The position numbers and the translations under genes were made by a program. A stretch of DNA of 64,000 nt from Bacteroides sp. Lineage in GTDB: Bacteria > Bacteroidota > Bacteroidia > Bacteroidales > Muribaculaceae. The stretch spans positions 1 to 64,000 of the forward strand of contig JAAVDE010000012.1 in NCBI GenBank assembly GCA_014801955.1, read 5' to 3'. Positions 6,247 to 14,915 of this stretch are shown here, piece by piece. The notes beneath the pieces were generated by a model. That model was not told where the DNA came from, searched no databases, and saw nothing but the letters and a program-made list of their open reading frames with translations. Each line of letters begins with the position of its first letter. Within the stretch, counting starts at the first letter, position 1.

Positions 6247-8975
6247 TACAGACGGACTTTGCGACCGTTAACGACATAGACGCCGTGGCGCGGAGTGGCC
6301 ACGCGGCGACCCCACAGGTCATAGGCGCGGGGAGCGGCAGGCTTTTTGTCGGCGTTGAGCTCAACAATGCCTGTTTGGGTGAAGTCAACGGTAATTGTTT
6401 TAGTTTCGGGATTAACAGAGAGCAGGGGCTTTTCATTTTCCTGCTCAACGCCGGCTGCGGGCGTAACGGTGATGATGTCATCGGTAACGGCAGTGCCTTT
6501 GTCGAGGAAGAAAACGCCGTTGTTATAAACGGTTGCCAGGCCGCGGTTGGCGGGGCTGTTGAGGGTCACTTTGGTGTCGTTGATAACGAGCGGAGCAGTG
6601 TTGCCGACAACCTTAACAGTCCATAGGTCGTAGTCTGCGAGACGGGCGTCGCTAACGCGGTTAAAGAAGTGAGGGTCGTTCTTGGCATAGCTGCGGCCGA
6701 TAACATCGGTTATGCCATCGTTGGTAAACGCAAAGAAATACTTAACGTTAAACGCACCGGCAACCGTTGAGCTGGCGGCGATGGGCAGGTTAAAGGGCTC
6801 GCGGACGGCATAGATATATTCGCTGACCTCAAAGCCGTTGAGCGTGCGCATGTAGTGCGCGCCATTTTCGGCGTTGATATAAATCCAGTTTTTGGGGCTC
6901 GGCTCGGGGTTGGCAACGTAGCGCATGGCATAGGAGTTCTGGCCGTTCTGGAGCGTCATTTCGTCGAGATTGGTAACCGACTTGCCGTCGTCGGCGCGGG
7001 TGATTTCATACCAGCCGGAGGTGTCGGGAACGCTGTTTCCATCGAGAAAGGTTCCGTCGAAAAGGGTAATGGCCCACGCGCAGCCAACGTCATTGCCGTC
7101 GGGGGTTTGGCTGCTATACCAGTTATAGACCGGCAGACCGGAAAGAGAGGTCTGATTGAGCTGAGAGTTGCCGGTATAGATAACGAATGCACCGGCATTG
7201 TTGGAACTGCCTATCGAGAAGCCGCGCTCGGGAGCTTCGGCCTGAACCGACATCTGGGTGTTGAAGGTGGCAGTGGGGTTGATATACAGGCCATTGCCGC
7301 TAACGATGTTGAAGGTGTTGTCGCCGCGGTCTTCGAAGCGCCAGATGTTATTGCCGGTGGTTGAGGCGCCGAGGGCGTCGCCGCCAACCAGCATCGAGCC
7401 GGAAACGGTTAGCGGGCGCGAATTGCGAACGCTCGCAAGGCTATACCAAACCGGGGCGTCGGCGGTAGAGGCCAGCGGCATGTTAAGGTCGGAGCGGGCG
7501 GCGCCGACAACTGCGTTAAGCGCTGCGGCGGCAGTATTCGCCTCGGCGGCGGAAAGATTTTCGGCAGCCAACGCGGCAACGGCGGCATCGATGGCTTCGC
7601 TGATTGCTGCGCGGTGTGATTCCTTGACCTGGCCGGGCTGAGTACCGTAGTCGATGCGCAGAGCTTCGGTCAGGGCGTTGCCTACGGTGCGGCGGGCTGC
7701 GCGTCGGGTATAAACGGCCTCATATTCGCTCATCGAAACGGGGCTGACGCCGTCGATATGCTTGGCCAGTTCGTTGGCCATAACAACGTAGCCGCGACCG
7801 CTGACGTAGTTTGTGTTCATGATGTTCTGCGCGAGGTTCTCATGCAGAGGATTGTAGATGTCAACGTAGGTCGCGCCTTTTTCGGCAGCGATAGTCTGCA
7901 GTTTGGCGTTGAACGCGGTTCTAACGGCATCTTGCTCGGAGTTGGTCGAGGGAGTCAGCGAAACGACGTAGATGTCGGCCTCGGGCGCCTGAGCCTTGGC
8001 TTCGTCAACAACGAGGCGGTAGTTATTCTCGTCCTGACCGCCAACACCGTAGAACAGGAAGATTTTCGACGGTTTATGCTGCTGGTTCTGCAGAGCGGTG
8101 CGAACGATGTTGCGGGCAACGGGCAGAGTAACGCCGCCCCAGCCCCACATCAGGCCGCGGTCCTTGACCTTGTTGGAGCGGAGAAGTTCATGCCATTCGC
8201 CGCCATGAATGGTTTCGTCGCCGAAAAAGAGCACGTCGCCCTCGCTGACGGGATAGTAGGGAAACTGCTCGACGCGGGCACCGTTGGAGTTATTGCCGGC
8301 GCCGGCGGGATCCTGAGTGGCAATCTGGTCGGGATAGACGGTTTCGTAGCCAACGAGGTCCTGGATGTGGTGACACCAGGCCGAGTAGCCGATGGGGCGC
8401 GGATGCAGACCGTCATAGCTCCAGGTTCCGTTGCCGTTGATGGGAGCGCAAACGTCAGAGAGGTTCACAAGATGGATTTTCGGGTCATTAGCCTCGCTGA
8501 CAAACCGGGCGACCAGAGCGTTGCAGAGCTCATAGTCGGGTTTGGCGTTCGACGAGCGCGGAAGAATCGTTTGAAGGTAGATTTCGGTTTCGGGCGACTC
8601 CATGCGCACGCGCTGCGCAATAATCTGAATGTCGCGGGCGGTCTTGGCGTAGGCGGTGCCCGACGAAATATCATTGGTGCCGATCATAACGAACAGCTTG
8701 GCCGGTTTGGCATCGATGTAGCTTTCGAGGTTTTCGAGCAGCTCGGTGGCGAAGCCGCCGGAGTTGCCGCGGCCAACAACATCCTGATGCGAGCCGAAGG
8801 CTTCGAACCAGGAGTGCATGTTCGTGATCGAGTTGCCGGCAAACACGGTCTGACCCGGAACGGTCGGCGTTGCCTGAAACGAATCATAGCGGTGCTGGCG
8901 GAAAGGCGCGTCGGCCATCGCCGTTAGCGAAGCGCACAGGCCGAGCACTGCTGCGAGAGAGCGTAGAAATTTCAT
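6246..8975 (-). CDS. Large exported SGNH-hydrolase protein with secretion-type tail
   Basis: 909 residues; I use the ATG at 8975 (MKFLRSLAAV), giving a clear signal peptide ending ...LTAMADA, rather than the TTG in the track. Residues about 40-210 form an SGNH esterase domain: FAGNSITNMH (block I Ser), GRGNSGG (Gly), MIGTNDIS (Asn) and YDGLHP (Asp-His). A second SGNH-like domain (about 245-400) is degenerate: block I reads FFGDETIHGG and the Asn and Asp-His motifs are missing. Then come a helical stretch and beta-rich lectin-like repeats, and the tail YDLWGRRV...HGVYVVNG of the Bacteroidetes secretion type. Likely a surface or secreted carbohydrate esterase. First gene of a five-gene coupled operon. 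Confidence 0.82.
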   Translation of the reverse strand: MKFLRSLAAVLGLCASLTAMADAPFRQHRYDSFQATPTVPGQTVFAGNSITNMHSWFEAFGSHQDVVGRGNSGGFATELLENLESYIDAKPAKLFVMIGTNDISSGTAYAKTARDIQIIAQRVRMESPETEIYLQTILPRSSNAKPDYELCNALVARFVSEANDPKIHLVNLSDVCAPINGNGTWSYDGLHPRPIGYSAWCHHIQDLVGYETVYPDQIATQDPAGAGNNSNGARVEQFPYYPVSEGDVLFFGDETIHGGEWHELLRSNKVKDRGLMWGWGGVTLPVARNIVRTALQNQQHKPSKIFLFYGVGGQDENNYRLVVDEAKAQAPEADIYVVSLTPSTNSEQDAVRTAFNAKLQTIAAEKGATYVDIYNPLHENLAQNIMNTNYVSGRGYVVMANELAKHIDGVSPVSMSEYEAVYTRRAARRTVGNALTEALRIDYGTQPGQVKESHRAAISEAIDAAVAALAAENLSAAEANTAAAALNAVVGAARSDLNMPLASTADAPVWYSLASVRNSRPLTVSGSMLVGGDALGASTTGNNIWRFEDRGDNTFNIVSGNGLYINPTATFNTQMSVQAEAPERGFSIGSSNNAGAFVIYTGNSQLNQTSLSGLPVYNWYSSQTPDGNDVGCAWAITLFDGTFLDGNSVPDTSGWYEITRADDGKSVTNLDEMTLQNGQNSYAMRYVANPEPSPKNWIYINAENGAHYMRTLNGFEVSEYIYAVREPFNLPIAASSTVAGAFNVKYFFAFTNDGITDVIGRSYAKNDPHFFNRVSDARLADYDLWTVKVVGNTAPLVINDTKVTLNSPANRGLATVYNNGVFFLDKGTAVTDDIITVTPAAGVEQENEKPLLSVNPETKTITVDFTQTGIVELNADKKPAAPRAYDLWGRRVATPRHGVYVVNGRKVRL

Positions 8976-9008
8976 GGTCAAAAGTTAGAAATGATTGATA
9001 TTTAAGTG

Positions 9009-9040
9009 CAAAAATAGCGAATTTCGCCGAAATATGCAAA
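9009..9040 (-). promoter_or_regulatory. Promoter of the SGNH operon
   Basis: On the minus strand, TTTG (9040-9037), a 20-bp spacer and TATTTTTG (9016-9009). This matches the Bacteroidetes consensus and lies 34 bp before the ATG at 8975. Confidence 0.72.
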
Positions 9041-9056
9041 TTTCATTTCCCAAATA

Positions 9057-9105
9057 GCAAAAAAGAGGCGAGGCCGCGCCCCGCAGATTCGGGATGCAGC
9101 CTCGC
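9057..9105 (-). terminator. Terminator of the ompA-like gene
   Basis: On the minus strand GCCTCGC (9105-9099) pairs with GCGAGGC (9074-9068) and CTCTTTTTT follows. It lies 26 bp past the stop of the OmpA-family gene. Confidence 0.75.
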
Positions 9106-9130
9106 TTGGAGTTTTCGGTTAAGGTTGAGA

Positions 9131-10354
9131 TTACTTCTCAGCTTCGATGGTTACGCAACGATCGAGATAAACGTTTGCTTTGCCGCCGAAACGGTCGCCG
9201 GAGTTGGTGGTAACGATGAGCTGGTCAGCGTTAACGCCGTTGGCAACGAGGATTTTCTTAACGTTTTCAGCACGACGGGTGCGCAGACGGGCGTTAACAG
9301 CGTCGGTGCCGGTGTAGTTGTCGGCCCAGCCGGTGATAACATACTTTTTGCCGGATTCCTTGATGGTGGAAGCTACGCTCTTGAGCACGTTGCGGTCGGT
9401 AGCGCTAACAGTAGCGGAGCCGATGCGGTAGTAGGTGGTAGCGAGGCTCTGGATGCAGGGAGCTGCTTCGGGAGCTTTGGGCATGGGGCGACGGAGGCAT
9501 TCGTCGAGTTTGCGCTGGGTGTCCTGCAGACGGCCTTCGCATTCAGCAAGGCGAGCCTTGATGGGATCGCAGTCCTCGATAACGGGGATAACGGGAACGA
9601 TAGGAGCGTTCCAGGTGCGCTTGTTGAAGAGGTAGGTAACGCCGATAAGAGCAGCAACGTCGTTGGTGTGGAGGTTGTACTCGTTTACTTCGTAGTTAGC
9701 GGAGTGAGCGGTGTAGCGGAGGTCGAGGCTCAGAGCAACCTGCTTGCTAACGTTGAAGCTGTTGATGATACCTGCGCGGAGAGCGAACGAAGTGTCGTAG
9801 CCCTTGGTGTTCCAGCCGTCGTTGCCGTCCTTGTTGAATTTGTGTTCGAAACCGAAGTAGGTAGCGCCGCCAACATAAGCGATGAAGTTGTAAACGCGGT
9901 TGGGCTTGTAGCCACACCACCAGTTGGTAACGTTCAGCATAGCGTCGAAGTTGATGCCGAGCTGACCAACGTGGGTCTTGTAGTAGCCGTCATACATCTT
10001 GGGGCCGTTTGCGTCGTAGGTCAGACCGAAAGCGTCAGCATTCTTGGCTGCGCCGCGTTCGCCGAGGTAGGTTGCGCCGCCACGAAGACCGAGGATGGGC
10101 GAGAACCATTTGCCAACCTGAAGGCCGAAAGCGGGGCTGGCTACGCGATCCTTGAAGGGAAGAACCTTATCGGCTTTGCCGAGAACAACGTTAACGCCAC
10201 CTTCAGCGGTGAGGAACCAGTTATCCTTGAAGCGGTTGAAGGTGTAGCCCTGGGCGTCATCCTCAACGTAAACAATCTCGGGCACTGCTGCGAATGCGGA
10301 ACCGGCCGACATCAGGGCAGCGCAAGCGAGAGAAAGAATAGCACTTTTCTTCAT
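9131..10354 (-). CDS. OmpA-family outer-membrane protein
   Basis: 407 residues. The signal peptide is MKKSAILSLACAALMSAGSAFA. Residues about 25-240 are a beta-barrel of the 8-strand OmpA type (alternating hydrophobic strands such as WFLTAEGGVNVVLGK). A linker with PIVPVIPVIEDC and a short coiled-coil (IKARLAECEGRLQDTQRKL) leads to a C-terminal OmpA peptidoglycan-binding domain (about 300-400) with YVITGWADNYTGTDAVN and LRTRRAENVKKIL, which keep the Asp and Arg that hold diaminopimelate. It anchors the outer membrane to the wall and is usually very abundant in Bacteroidales. It is monocistronic: own terminator downstream and a 130-bp AT-rich upstream region with a possible TAACTTAG box. Confidence 0.92.
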   Translation of the reverse strand: MKKSAILSLACAALMSAGSAFAAVPEIVYVEDDAQGYTFNRFKDNWFLTAEGGVNVVLGKADKVLPFKDRVASPAFGLQVGKWFSPILGLRGGATYLGERGAAKNADAFGLTYDANGPKMYDGYYKTHVGQLGINFDAMLNVTNWWCGYKPNRVYNFIAYVGGATYFGFEHKFNKDGNDGWNTKGYDTSFALRAGIINSFNVSKQVALSLDLRYTAHSANYEVNEYNLHTNDVAALIGVTYLFNKRTWNAPIVPVIPVIEDCDPIKARLAECEGRLQDTQRKLDECLRRPMPKAPEAAPCIQSLATTYYRIGSATVSATDRNVLKSVASTIKESGKKYVITGWADNYTGTDAVNARLRTRRAENVKKILVANGVNADQLIVTTNSGDRFGGKANVYLDRCVTIEAEK

Positions 10355-10482
10355 AAATAGTTATGAGTTATTGAGTTAAATAATTAGTTGATACGTTTTT
10401 AGGCGCAAAATGGGTACTTTTTGCGGTGCTAAGTTACACATTTTTTCTGAATTTTCAGCAATTTATGCAAAAAAATGCAAAA

Positions 10483-11133
10483 TTAATTTCTTGAACCGAA
10501 AATTGCAGAGCCGATGCGAACGATAGTAGCTCCCTGCGCAACGGCCAGCGGCCAGTCGCCGCTCATGCCCATCGACAGCTCGGTTGCCGACGGAATAATC
10601 TGTTGCAACCGGCGGCTGAGCGCGGCAAGTTCCGCAAAATCAGCCGTAATGCGCTGCTCGTCGTCGGTGTTGGAGGCCATGCCCATCAGCCCGACAACGC
10701 GAACTCCCGGCAACTCTGCGGCCAGCTCTGCGGCGGCAGGAAGCTCGGAGGGCAAGAAGCCGGTTTTGGTATCTTCGGCCGCCACATGGGCCTGAAGGAA
10801 AATGTCGATAACGCGACCGGCACGCACCGCTTCGGCCGACACGGCGCGAAGCACACGCTCCGAGTCAATGCTCTCGATAACGCCGGCGGAGGCTACCACG
10901 CGGCGCACCTTGTTGGTCTGCAAATGGCCGATAAAGTGCCAGACCGTATCGCCCGGCATGGCAATCGCCTTGGCCGCAAGTTCGTCGGCCCGGCTTTCGC
11001 CGAACCGGCGCTGGCCGGCGTTGTAGGCTTCCCTGACGGATTCGAGCGGCTGAAACTTGCTGACGGCAACGAGCTTAACCCCGGCGGGGAGCTGACTCAG
11101 AATCTCGCGCAGATTATTGCTGACCGGGGGCAT
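10483..11133 (-). CDS. PLP-binding homeostasis protein, YggS family
   Basis: 216 residues from the ATG at 11133 (MPPVSNNLREIL); the track start further up would overlap the previous gene by a longer stretch. Family YggS/PROSC: a single-domain alanine-racemase-like barrel that binds pyridoxal phosphate and balances vitamin B6 and amino-acid pools. The PLP lysine is in KLVAVSKFQP, and the typical WHFIGHLQTNK, VVGLMGM and LSMGMSGDWPLAVAQGAT motifs are present. It overlaps the preceding DUF4494 gene by 20 bp and is therefore co-transcribed with it. Confidence 0.92.
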   Translation of the reverse strand: MPPVSNNLREILSQLPAGVKLVAVSKFQPLESVREAYNAGQRRFGESRADELAAKAIAMPGDTVWHFIGHLQTNKVRRVVASAGVIESIDSERVLRAVSAEAVRAGRVIDIFLQAHVAAEDTKTGFLPSELPAAAELAAELPGVRVVGLMGMASNTDDEQRITADFAELAALSRRLQQIIPSATELSMGMSGDWPLAVAQGATIVRIGSAIFGSRN

Positions 11134-11560
11134 CGAGTTTGGCGCTATAAACGTCGAGAATGGCGGTTTCAACGATGGAAACAATTTCGAAGTCGGCCAT
11201 GGTGTTCTTCATGCCTTCCATGAAGTTATCGTAGGCATTTTTGAAGTTGTTGCCGGCAACGAGAATCTGCGAAACTGAGCGCTTTTCGACAGCGGTCTTT
11301 TCGTCGATCGTAATGAAGGCAGGCTTGACAAGATACCACTTGTCGGCAGCGTCGTCGCGGAAGATTTCTGAAATCTTCGTTTTCTTTACGGAAGCGACGT
11401 CCATTTCGCCGCTGACGAACGGGGTAACTTCTTCAATAACGCGCGCTTCGGCCTCGGTGAAGCTGAGAGCGTCGACCATAAAAGTGTCGGTGACTTTTTT
11501 CTGCATGCCGTTTTCCACCATTTTGTGGTAGGTCACTTTACATTCGAACCAGGATGCCAT
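11114..11560 (-). CDS. DUF4494 protein
   Basis: 148 residues, no signal peptide. It matches the DUF4494 family of Bacteroidetes: MASWFECKVTYHKMVENG at the start and the typical VDALSFTEAEARVIEE. The function is unknown. The family is often found beside yggS, as here, where the two genes overlap by 20 bp, so a role near B6 or general metabolism is possible but unproven. Confidence 0.88.
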   Translation of the reverse strand: MASWFECKVTYHKMVENGMQKKVTDTFMVDALSFTEAEARVIEEVTPFVSGEMDVASVKKTKISEIFRDDAADKWYLVKPAFITIDEKTAVEKRSVSQILVAGNNFKNAYDNFMEGMKNTMADFEIVSIVETAILDVYSAKLDAPGQQ

Positions 11561-11596
11561 TTTCGGAAACTGTTGATAGGTTTATTAGTTTTTATT

Positions 11597-11640
11597 GCAA
11601 AGAAAACCCGAGGGCGCAACGGGGTCGCACCCTCGGGCTC
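11597..11640 (-). terminator. Terminator of the MFS transporter gene
   Basis: CCCGAGGG (11607-11614) pairs with CCCTCGGG (11630-11637); on the minus strand the stem is followed by TTTTCTTTGC. It lies between the transporter and DUF4494. Confidence 0.75.
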
Positions 11641-11653
11641 GGAATTGTCGGAA

Positions 11654-13345
11654 TTATTCGGCGCGCTTGCTGACCTTGGAGCCAACGAGAGCGTAGAAGA
11701 GCAGGTAGGCCGCGCAGGCAACGAGTACCCAGTAGGAAGCCAGGTAGCCAAACGAGTCGGCCATGCTTGCCTGGAGGGGCAGAATGATGCCGCCGCCGCA
11801 AACCATTACCATGAAGAAGCCGGAGCCGGCTGCGGTGTACTTGCCGAGGCCTTCAACGGCGAGGTTGAAGATGCCGCCCCACATAACGGAGGTGCAGAGG
11901 CCGCAGAGCACGAAGAAGAGAATATTGACCGGCGCGGGAACCATTTCAAACGACAGGCTGCCGCCGGCATTCGAGAAGCCGGGAACGGAAACGGTTGTTG
12001 CGGTATCGCAGAAAATGCCGAGCAGCAGCAGAACCAGAGCTGCGGTGCTGACGAAGGTCAGCATTGCACGGGAACTTACTTTGCCACCTACAACACCGCC
12101 GATCAGACGGCCGATGAGCATCATGAACCAGTACATGCCGCAGAGAGCGCCTGCAACGGCGGCGCCCATGCCGAGGCCGGCGGGAACGGAACCGTCAACG
12201 ATTGCCTTGGCGGCAACAACGTCGGCAGGCAGGTTGTCAGCGTTGGCAGCAGCTGCGGTGCAGCCCTTGTCGCAGGGAGTTTCGCAGGACTTGGTGCAGG
12301 TTTCCTTCTCGCAGTCGGTGCATGCGGAGTCAATTTCAGAAGCAGCTTCGGCCATGCCTACGGCTGCGGGGTCAGCGATAGCTTCGGAGGCCTTTTCGAA
12401 AGCCTCTTCAATGGGGTTAGCCGATTCAGCGGCTTCAACGTTGCCCTGATAGTCAACGAGCTCGTCAACAACCTGAGCGGCCACGGGATCAACGGCAGCG
12501 AGTTTGGCGAGGTCGGCGTTGTAGGCATCAACGGTTGCCTGAGCCTGCTCCATGGTGGGGGCGGTCATGTAAACGTTGGCAATCTGCGGAACGCCGATTT
12601 CAAGGCCGATGTAGAGGAAGATGCCGAGCGCACCGAGAACGAAGTGGCGGAAGCCGAGAGCACCGGCAACGGAGGGCTGTTCTTCAACAACGCCGGCTGC
12701 CTTTTTGGCTTTCTGCTCTTCGAGGATGGGTTCGGGCAGCTTAGCCAGGCCGAGAACTACGAAAGCGAGCAGGAAGATGCCGCCGGCAACGTAGAGAGCG
12801 GGACGGGCGTCGATCAGCGAGGTTTCCTGAGAAACGTTGCCGATCAGAATGCCAACGAAGATGGGGCAGATGGTAGCGGCCAGCGAGTTGCAGGTGCCAC
12901 CGAACTGGATGAGCTGGTTACCCTTGTTGCCACCGCCGCCGAGGGTGTTGAGCATGGGGTTAACAACGGTGTTGAGCATACACATCGAGAAGCCTGCAAC
13001 GAGAGCGCCGATGATGTAGACGGTGAAGATAGCGTTGTTGCCGTCAAGATAGCTGGAAGCGAACATGATTGCAACGCCCAGCAGACCAACGAGAACGGCG
13101 CTGATAGCCGAGAATTTGTAGCCGCGTTTCTGCAGGAGCATACCGGCGGGAATACCCATGATTGCATACGCGATAAAGTTGGCGGCGGCGCCGAGCTGGC
13201 TCTGGAAGTTGCTCAGGCCGAGCTGGGCTTTCAGAATAACGCCGAAGGGGTTTTGGAAACCGGTCACGAAGGAAATCATCGCGAACAGGAAGAACATCAC
13301 GATGATAGGCAGCGTGTAGTTCGGTTTGCGAGCTGAAGTCGACAT
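11654..13345 (-). CDS. FHS-type MFS sugar transporter with Cys-rich periplasmic insert
   Basis: 563 residues, against about 430 for FucP/GluP-type (fucose:H+ symporter family) transporters, which it resembles (FFLFAMISFVTGFQNP, FVLCGLCTSVMWGGIF). About 12 membrane segments are visible. The extra length is an insert of about 120 residues (roughly 262-385) after segment 7, a loop predicted to face the periplasm. It is acidic, Ala/Glu-rich and helical, and holds a C-x2-C-x4-C-x3-C-x3-C-x3-C cluster at about 341-362. The rest of the protein looks intact. The substrate is probably a hexose. The gene is monocistronic, with TTACTTTG upstream and a hairpin terminator downstream. Insert function unknown: metal or disulfide-based sensing are possibilities. 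Confidence 0.85.
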   Translation of the reverse strand: MSTSARKPNYTLPIIVMFFLFAMISFVTGFQNPFGVILKAQLGLSNFQSQLGAAANFIAYAIMGIPAGMLLQKRGYKFSAISAVLVGLLGVAIMFASSYLDGNNAIFTVYIIGALVAGFSMCMLNTVVNPMLNTLGGGGNKGNQLIQFGGTCNSLAATICPIFVGILIGNVSQETSLIDARPALYVAGGIFLLAFVVLGLAKLPEPILEEQKAKKAAGVVEEQPSVAGALGFRHFVLGALGIFLYIGLEIGVPQIANVYMTAPTMEQAQATVDAYNADLAKLAAVDPVAAQVVDELVDYQGNVEAAESANPIEEAFEKASEAIADPAAVGMAEAASEIDSACTDCEKETCTKSCETPCDKGCTAAAANADNLPADVVAAKAIVDGSVPAGLGMGAAVAGALCGMYWFMMLIGRLIGGVVGGKVSSRAMLTFVSTAALVLLLLGIFCDTATTVSVPGFSNAGGSLSFEMVPAPVNILFFVLCGLCTSVMWGGIFNLAVEGLGKYTAAGSGFFMVMVCGGGIILPLQASMADSFGYLASYWVLVACAAYLLFYALVGSKVSKRAE

Positions 13346-13402
13346 AGTTTGGTTAATTGTTTTTGGTTAGGTAAGGAAATTTTGGTTTGTAATAATTGAG
13401 TG

Positions 13403-13434
13403 CAAAGTAACAAAAAAATGCAGCGGTATGCAAG
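13403..13434 (-). promoter_or_regulatory. Promoter of the MFS transporter
   Basis: Minus strand: CTTG, 20-bp spacer, TTACTTTG (13410-13403). Each box has one mismatch to the Bacteroidetes consensus. Confidence 0.5.
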
Positions 13435-13450
13435 TTTTTAACAAAAAAAG

Positions 13451-14212
13451 TTAGAGGGAGAAGGAATAGACCAGGGCAATCGTGTGGCGCGAATCGCCGT
13501 CGTCGTCGGCTCCGCGGTCGCAATAGCGATAGAAAATCTCAAGCTCGTTGTGCTTGTCGATCTTAATCTCCGAGCCGGCGTTCAAACGCCATTTTTCGCA
13601 GAATCGTGCGCCGTCAGCACGATGCTTCGTCGTGTTCACTTCGCGCAGCCGCGAGTAGAGTTCAAAGCCGGCGAACGGCGTGAACCTGCATTTTTTATAT
13701 GGCTTATATTCAGCTTGCAGGCGCGAGCGCAGCAGATGTTGCGTCTTGCCGTTAACCGTTTTATTACCCCAGGGGGTACCGTCGTTGAACTGCGGAACGA
13801 GAAACGACGGACGGCGCGTTAGCTGATAGCGCTCGCGAAGCGACAGACTCAGCTTCTTGACCGGCTTCCACGAAAAGGTCAGGCCGGCCGACAGGCGATG
13901 CTTGTTGTTCCAATACGCCGGCAGGGCATAGCCGTCGGAATTGAACGCGCTGAGCGTCTGCGACTGAATGAACTTATAGTCAACGCCGACTTTCAGCCAC
14001 TTCAGCGGTTTCCAGCCAAGCGATGCATCAACGCTCCACTGATCGGCATTGTTCAGCCAGTCCATTGAGCGGAATTCGACTCCGGCCCCGGCGCTTAGCT
14101 GCGCAGGGAGCTTAAACGACGCTTCGGCGCCGAAAAGCAGCGTCTGGGCCGAAGCCGGCATTGCGGCAGCCAGCGCCGACAGAAGCATAACTGCGAGGCT
14201 TTTGCGAATCAT
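13451..14212 (-). CDS. DUF2490 outer-membrane beta-barrel protein
   Basis: 253 residues with the signal peptide MIRKSLAVMLLSALAAAMPASA. The mature protein is made of alternating amphipathic strands (KLSLSLRERYQLTRRP, ELEIFYRYCDRG) and ends in an aromatic strand, IALVYSFSL, as outer-membrane barrels do; it fits DUF2490. It overlaps the DUF4956 gene by 4 bp. Together with the VTC-domain polymerase and DUF4956 it forms a trio seen in many Bacteroidetes, so a role in polyphosphate or export of a related polymer is plausible but inferred. Confidence 0.85.
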   Translation of the reverse strand: MIRKSLAVMLLSALAAAMPASAQTLLFGAEASFKLPAQLSAGAGVEFRSMDWLNNADQWSVDASLGWKPLKWLKVGVDYKFIQSQTLSAFNSDGYALPAYWNNKHRLSAGLTFSWKPVKKLSLSLRERYQLTRRPSFLVPQFNDGTPWGNKTVNGKTQHLLRSRLQAEYKPYKKCRFTPFAGFELYSRLREVNTTKHRADGARFCEKWRLNAGSEIKIDKHNELEIFYRYCDRGADDDGDSRHTIALVYSFSL

Positions 14213-14907
14213 TGGCCTTCTTTGGGAAATTTGGTCAGAGTGTCAACCGTGTTGGCAACCATGTCGGTCGGATGGTAGTAGACCTTGAGCATGGCGGTGT
14301 CGCGCAGAAAGTCAATGTGGCCCACCTCAATGCGTTCGATGTCGAGGCCGGTGCGGGCCTTGAGGTCAGCGAGCAGTTCGTCGTAGCGGGCCGGAGCGGT
14401 CATTTCAGGGCGGTCATAGAGAACCAGTTTGCAGGCAACGTGTTTGATCCACTTGTTGCTCTCGCAGAGCCATATCCAGCCGATAAACAAAACGTTGGCA
14501 ACCAGCGCCTGAACCAGATGCGAAGCCAGGGCATTAATAACCGAAATAGCGATAATCACGAACAGATAGGTCATTTCGCGAACCGGCATCGACTCGGTCC
14601 TGTACCTGATAATGCCAAAGATGGCAAACAAGCCAAGGGCGAAACCGACCTTCAGCTTAACTCCGCCAAGCAGGAAAATCAAAAAGAAGATGCTGACGGC
14701 AATGAGCGAAAAGGTGAAATAATAGTCCTTGCGGCGGCTCTTCGGATAGTAAAGCAGATGAATGATAATGGTGACCACAATTGCGTTGAACGCAAAGCGG
14801 ATCAGCAGCTCCCACATGTCAACGGCATTGAAGCCCTGGGGATCAATCAGCGACCACAGCGAATTGGGCGCCTGGTTGTCAAGAATCGGTTCGTTAAGTT
14901 CTTCCAT
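14209..14907 (-). CDS. DUF4956 membrane protein
   Basis: 232 residues from the ATG at 14907 (MEELNEPILD). Four or five membrane segments lie in the first 160 residues (IVVTIIIHLLYYP, FLIFLLGGVKL, LFVIIAISVINAL). The conserved GLFAIFGIIRYRTESMPVREMTYLF is the core signature of DUF4956, which sits beside VTC-type polyphosphate polymerases. The C-terminal 70 residues are a soluble alpha/beta domain. The start lies 8 bp past the VTC stop and the end overlaps the DUF2490 gene by 4 bp. Probably a membrane partner of the polymerase. Confidence 0.88.
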   Translation of the reverse strand: MEELNEPILDNQAPNSLWSLIDPQGFNAVDMWELLIRFAFNAIVVTIIIHLLYYPKSRRKDYYFTFSLIAVSIFFLIFLLGGVKLKVGFALGLFAIFGIIRYRTESMPVREMTYLFVIIAISVINALASHLVQALVANVLFIGWIWLCESNKWIKHVACKLVLYDRPEMTAPARYDELLADLKARTGLDIERIEVGHIDFLRDTAMLKVYYHPTDMVANTVDTLTKFPKEGQ

Positions 14908-14915
14908 GATATGGT

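Noticed and set aside
7758-8927. 389-codon plus ORF opposite the SGNH gene
   Set aside because: Shadow of a real gene that has a signal peptide, catalytic motifs and a promoter.
11525-13336. 603-codon plus ORF opposite the MFS transporter
   Set aside because: Shadow; repetitive Gly/Ala/Glu composition, while the minus strand encodes a clear transporter.
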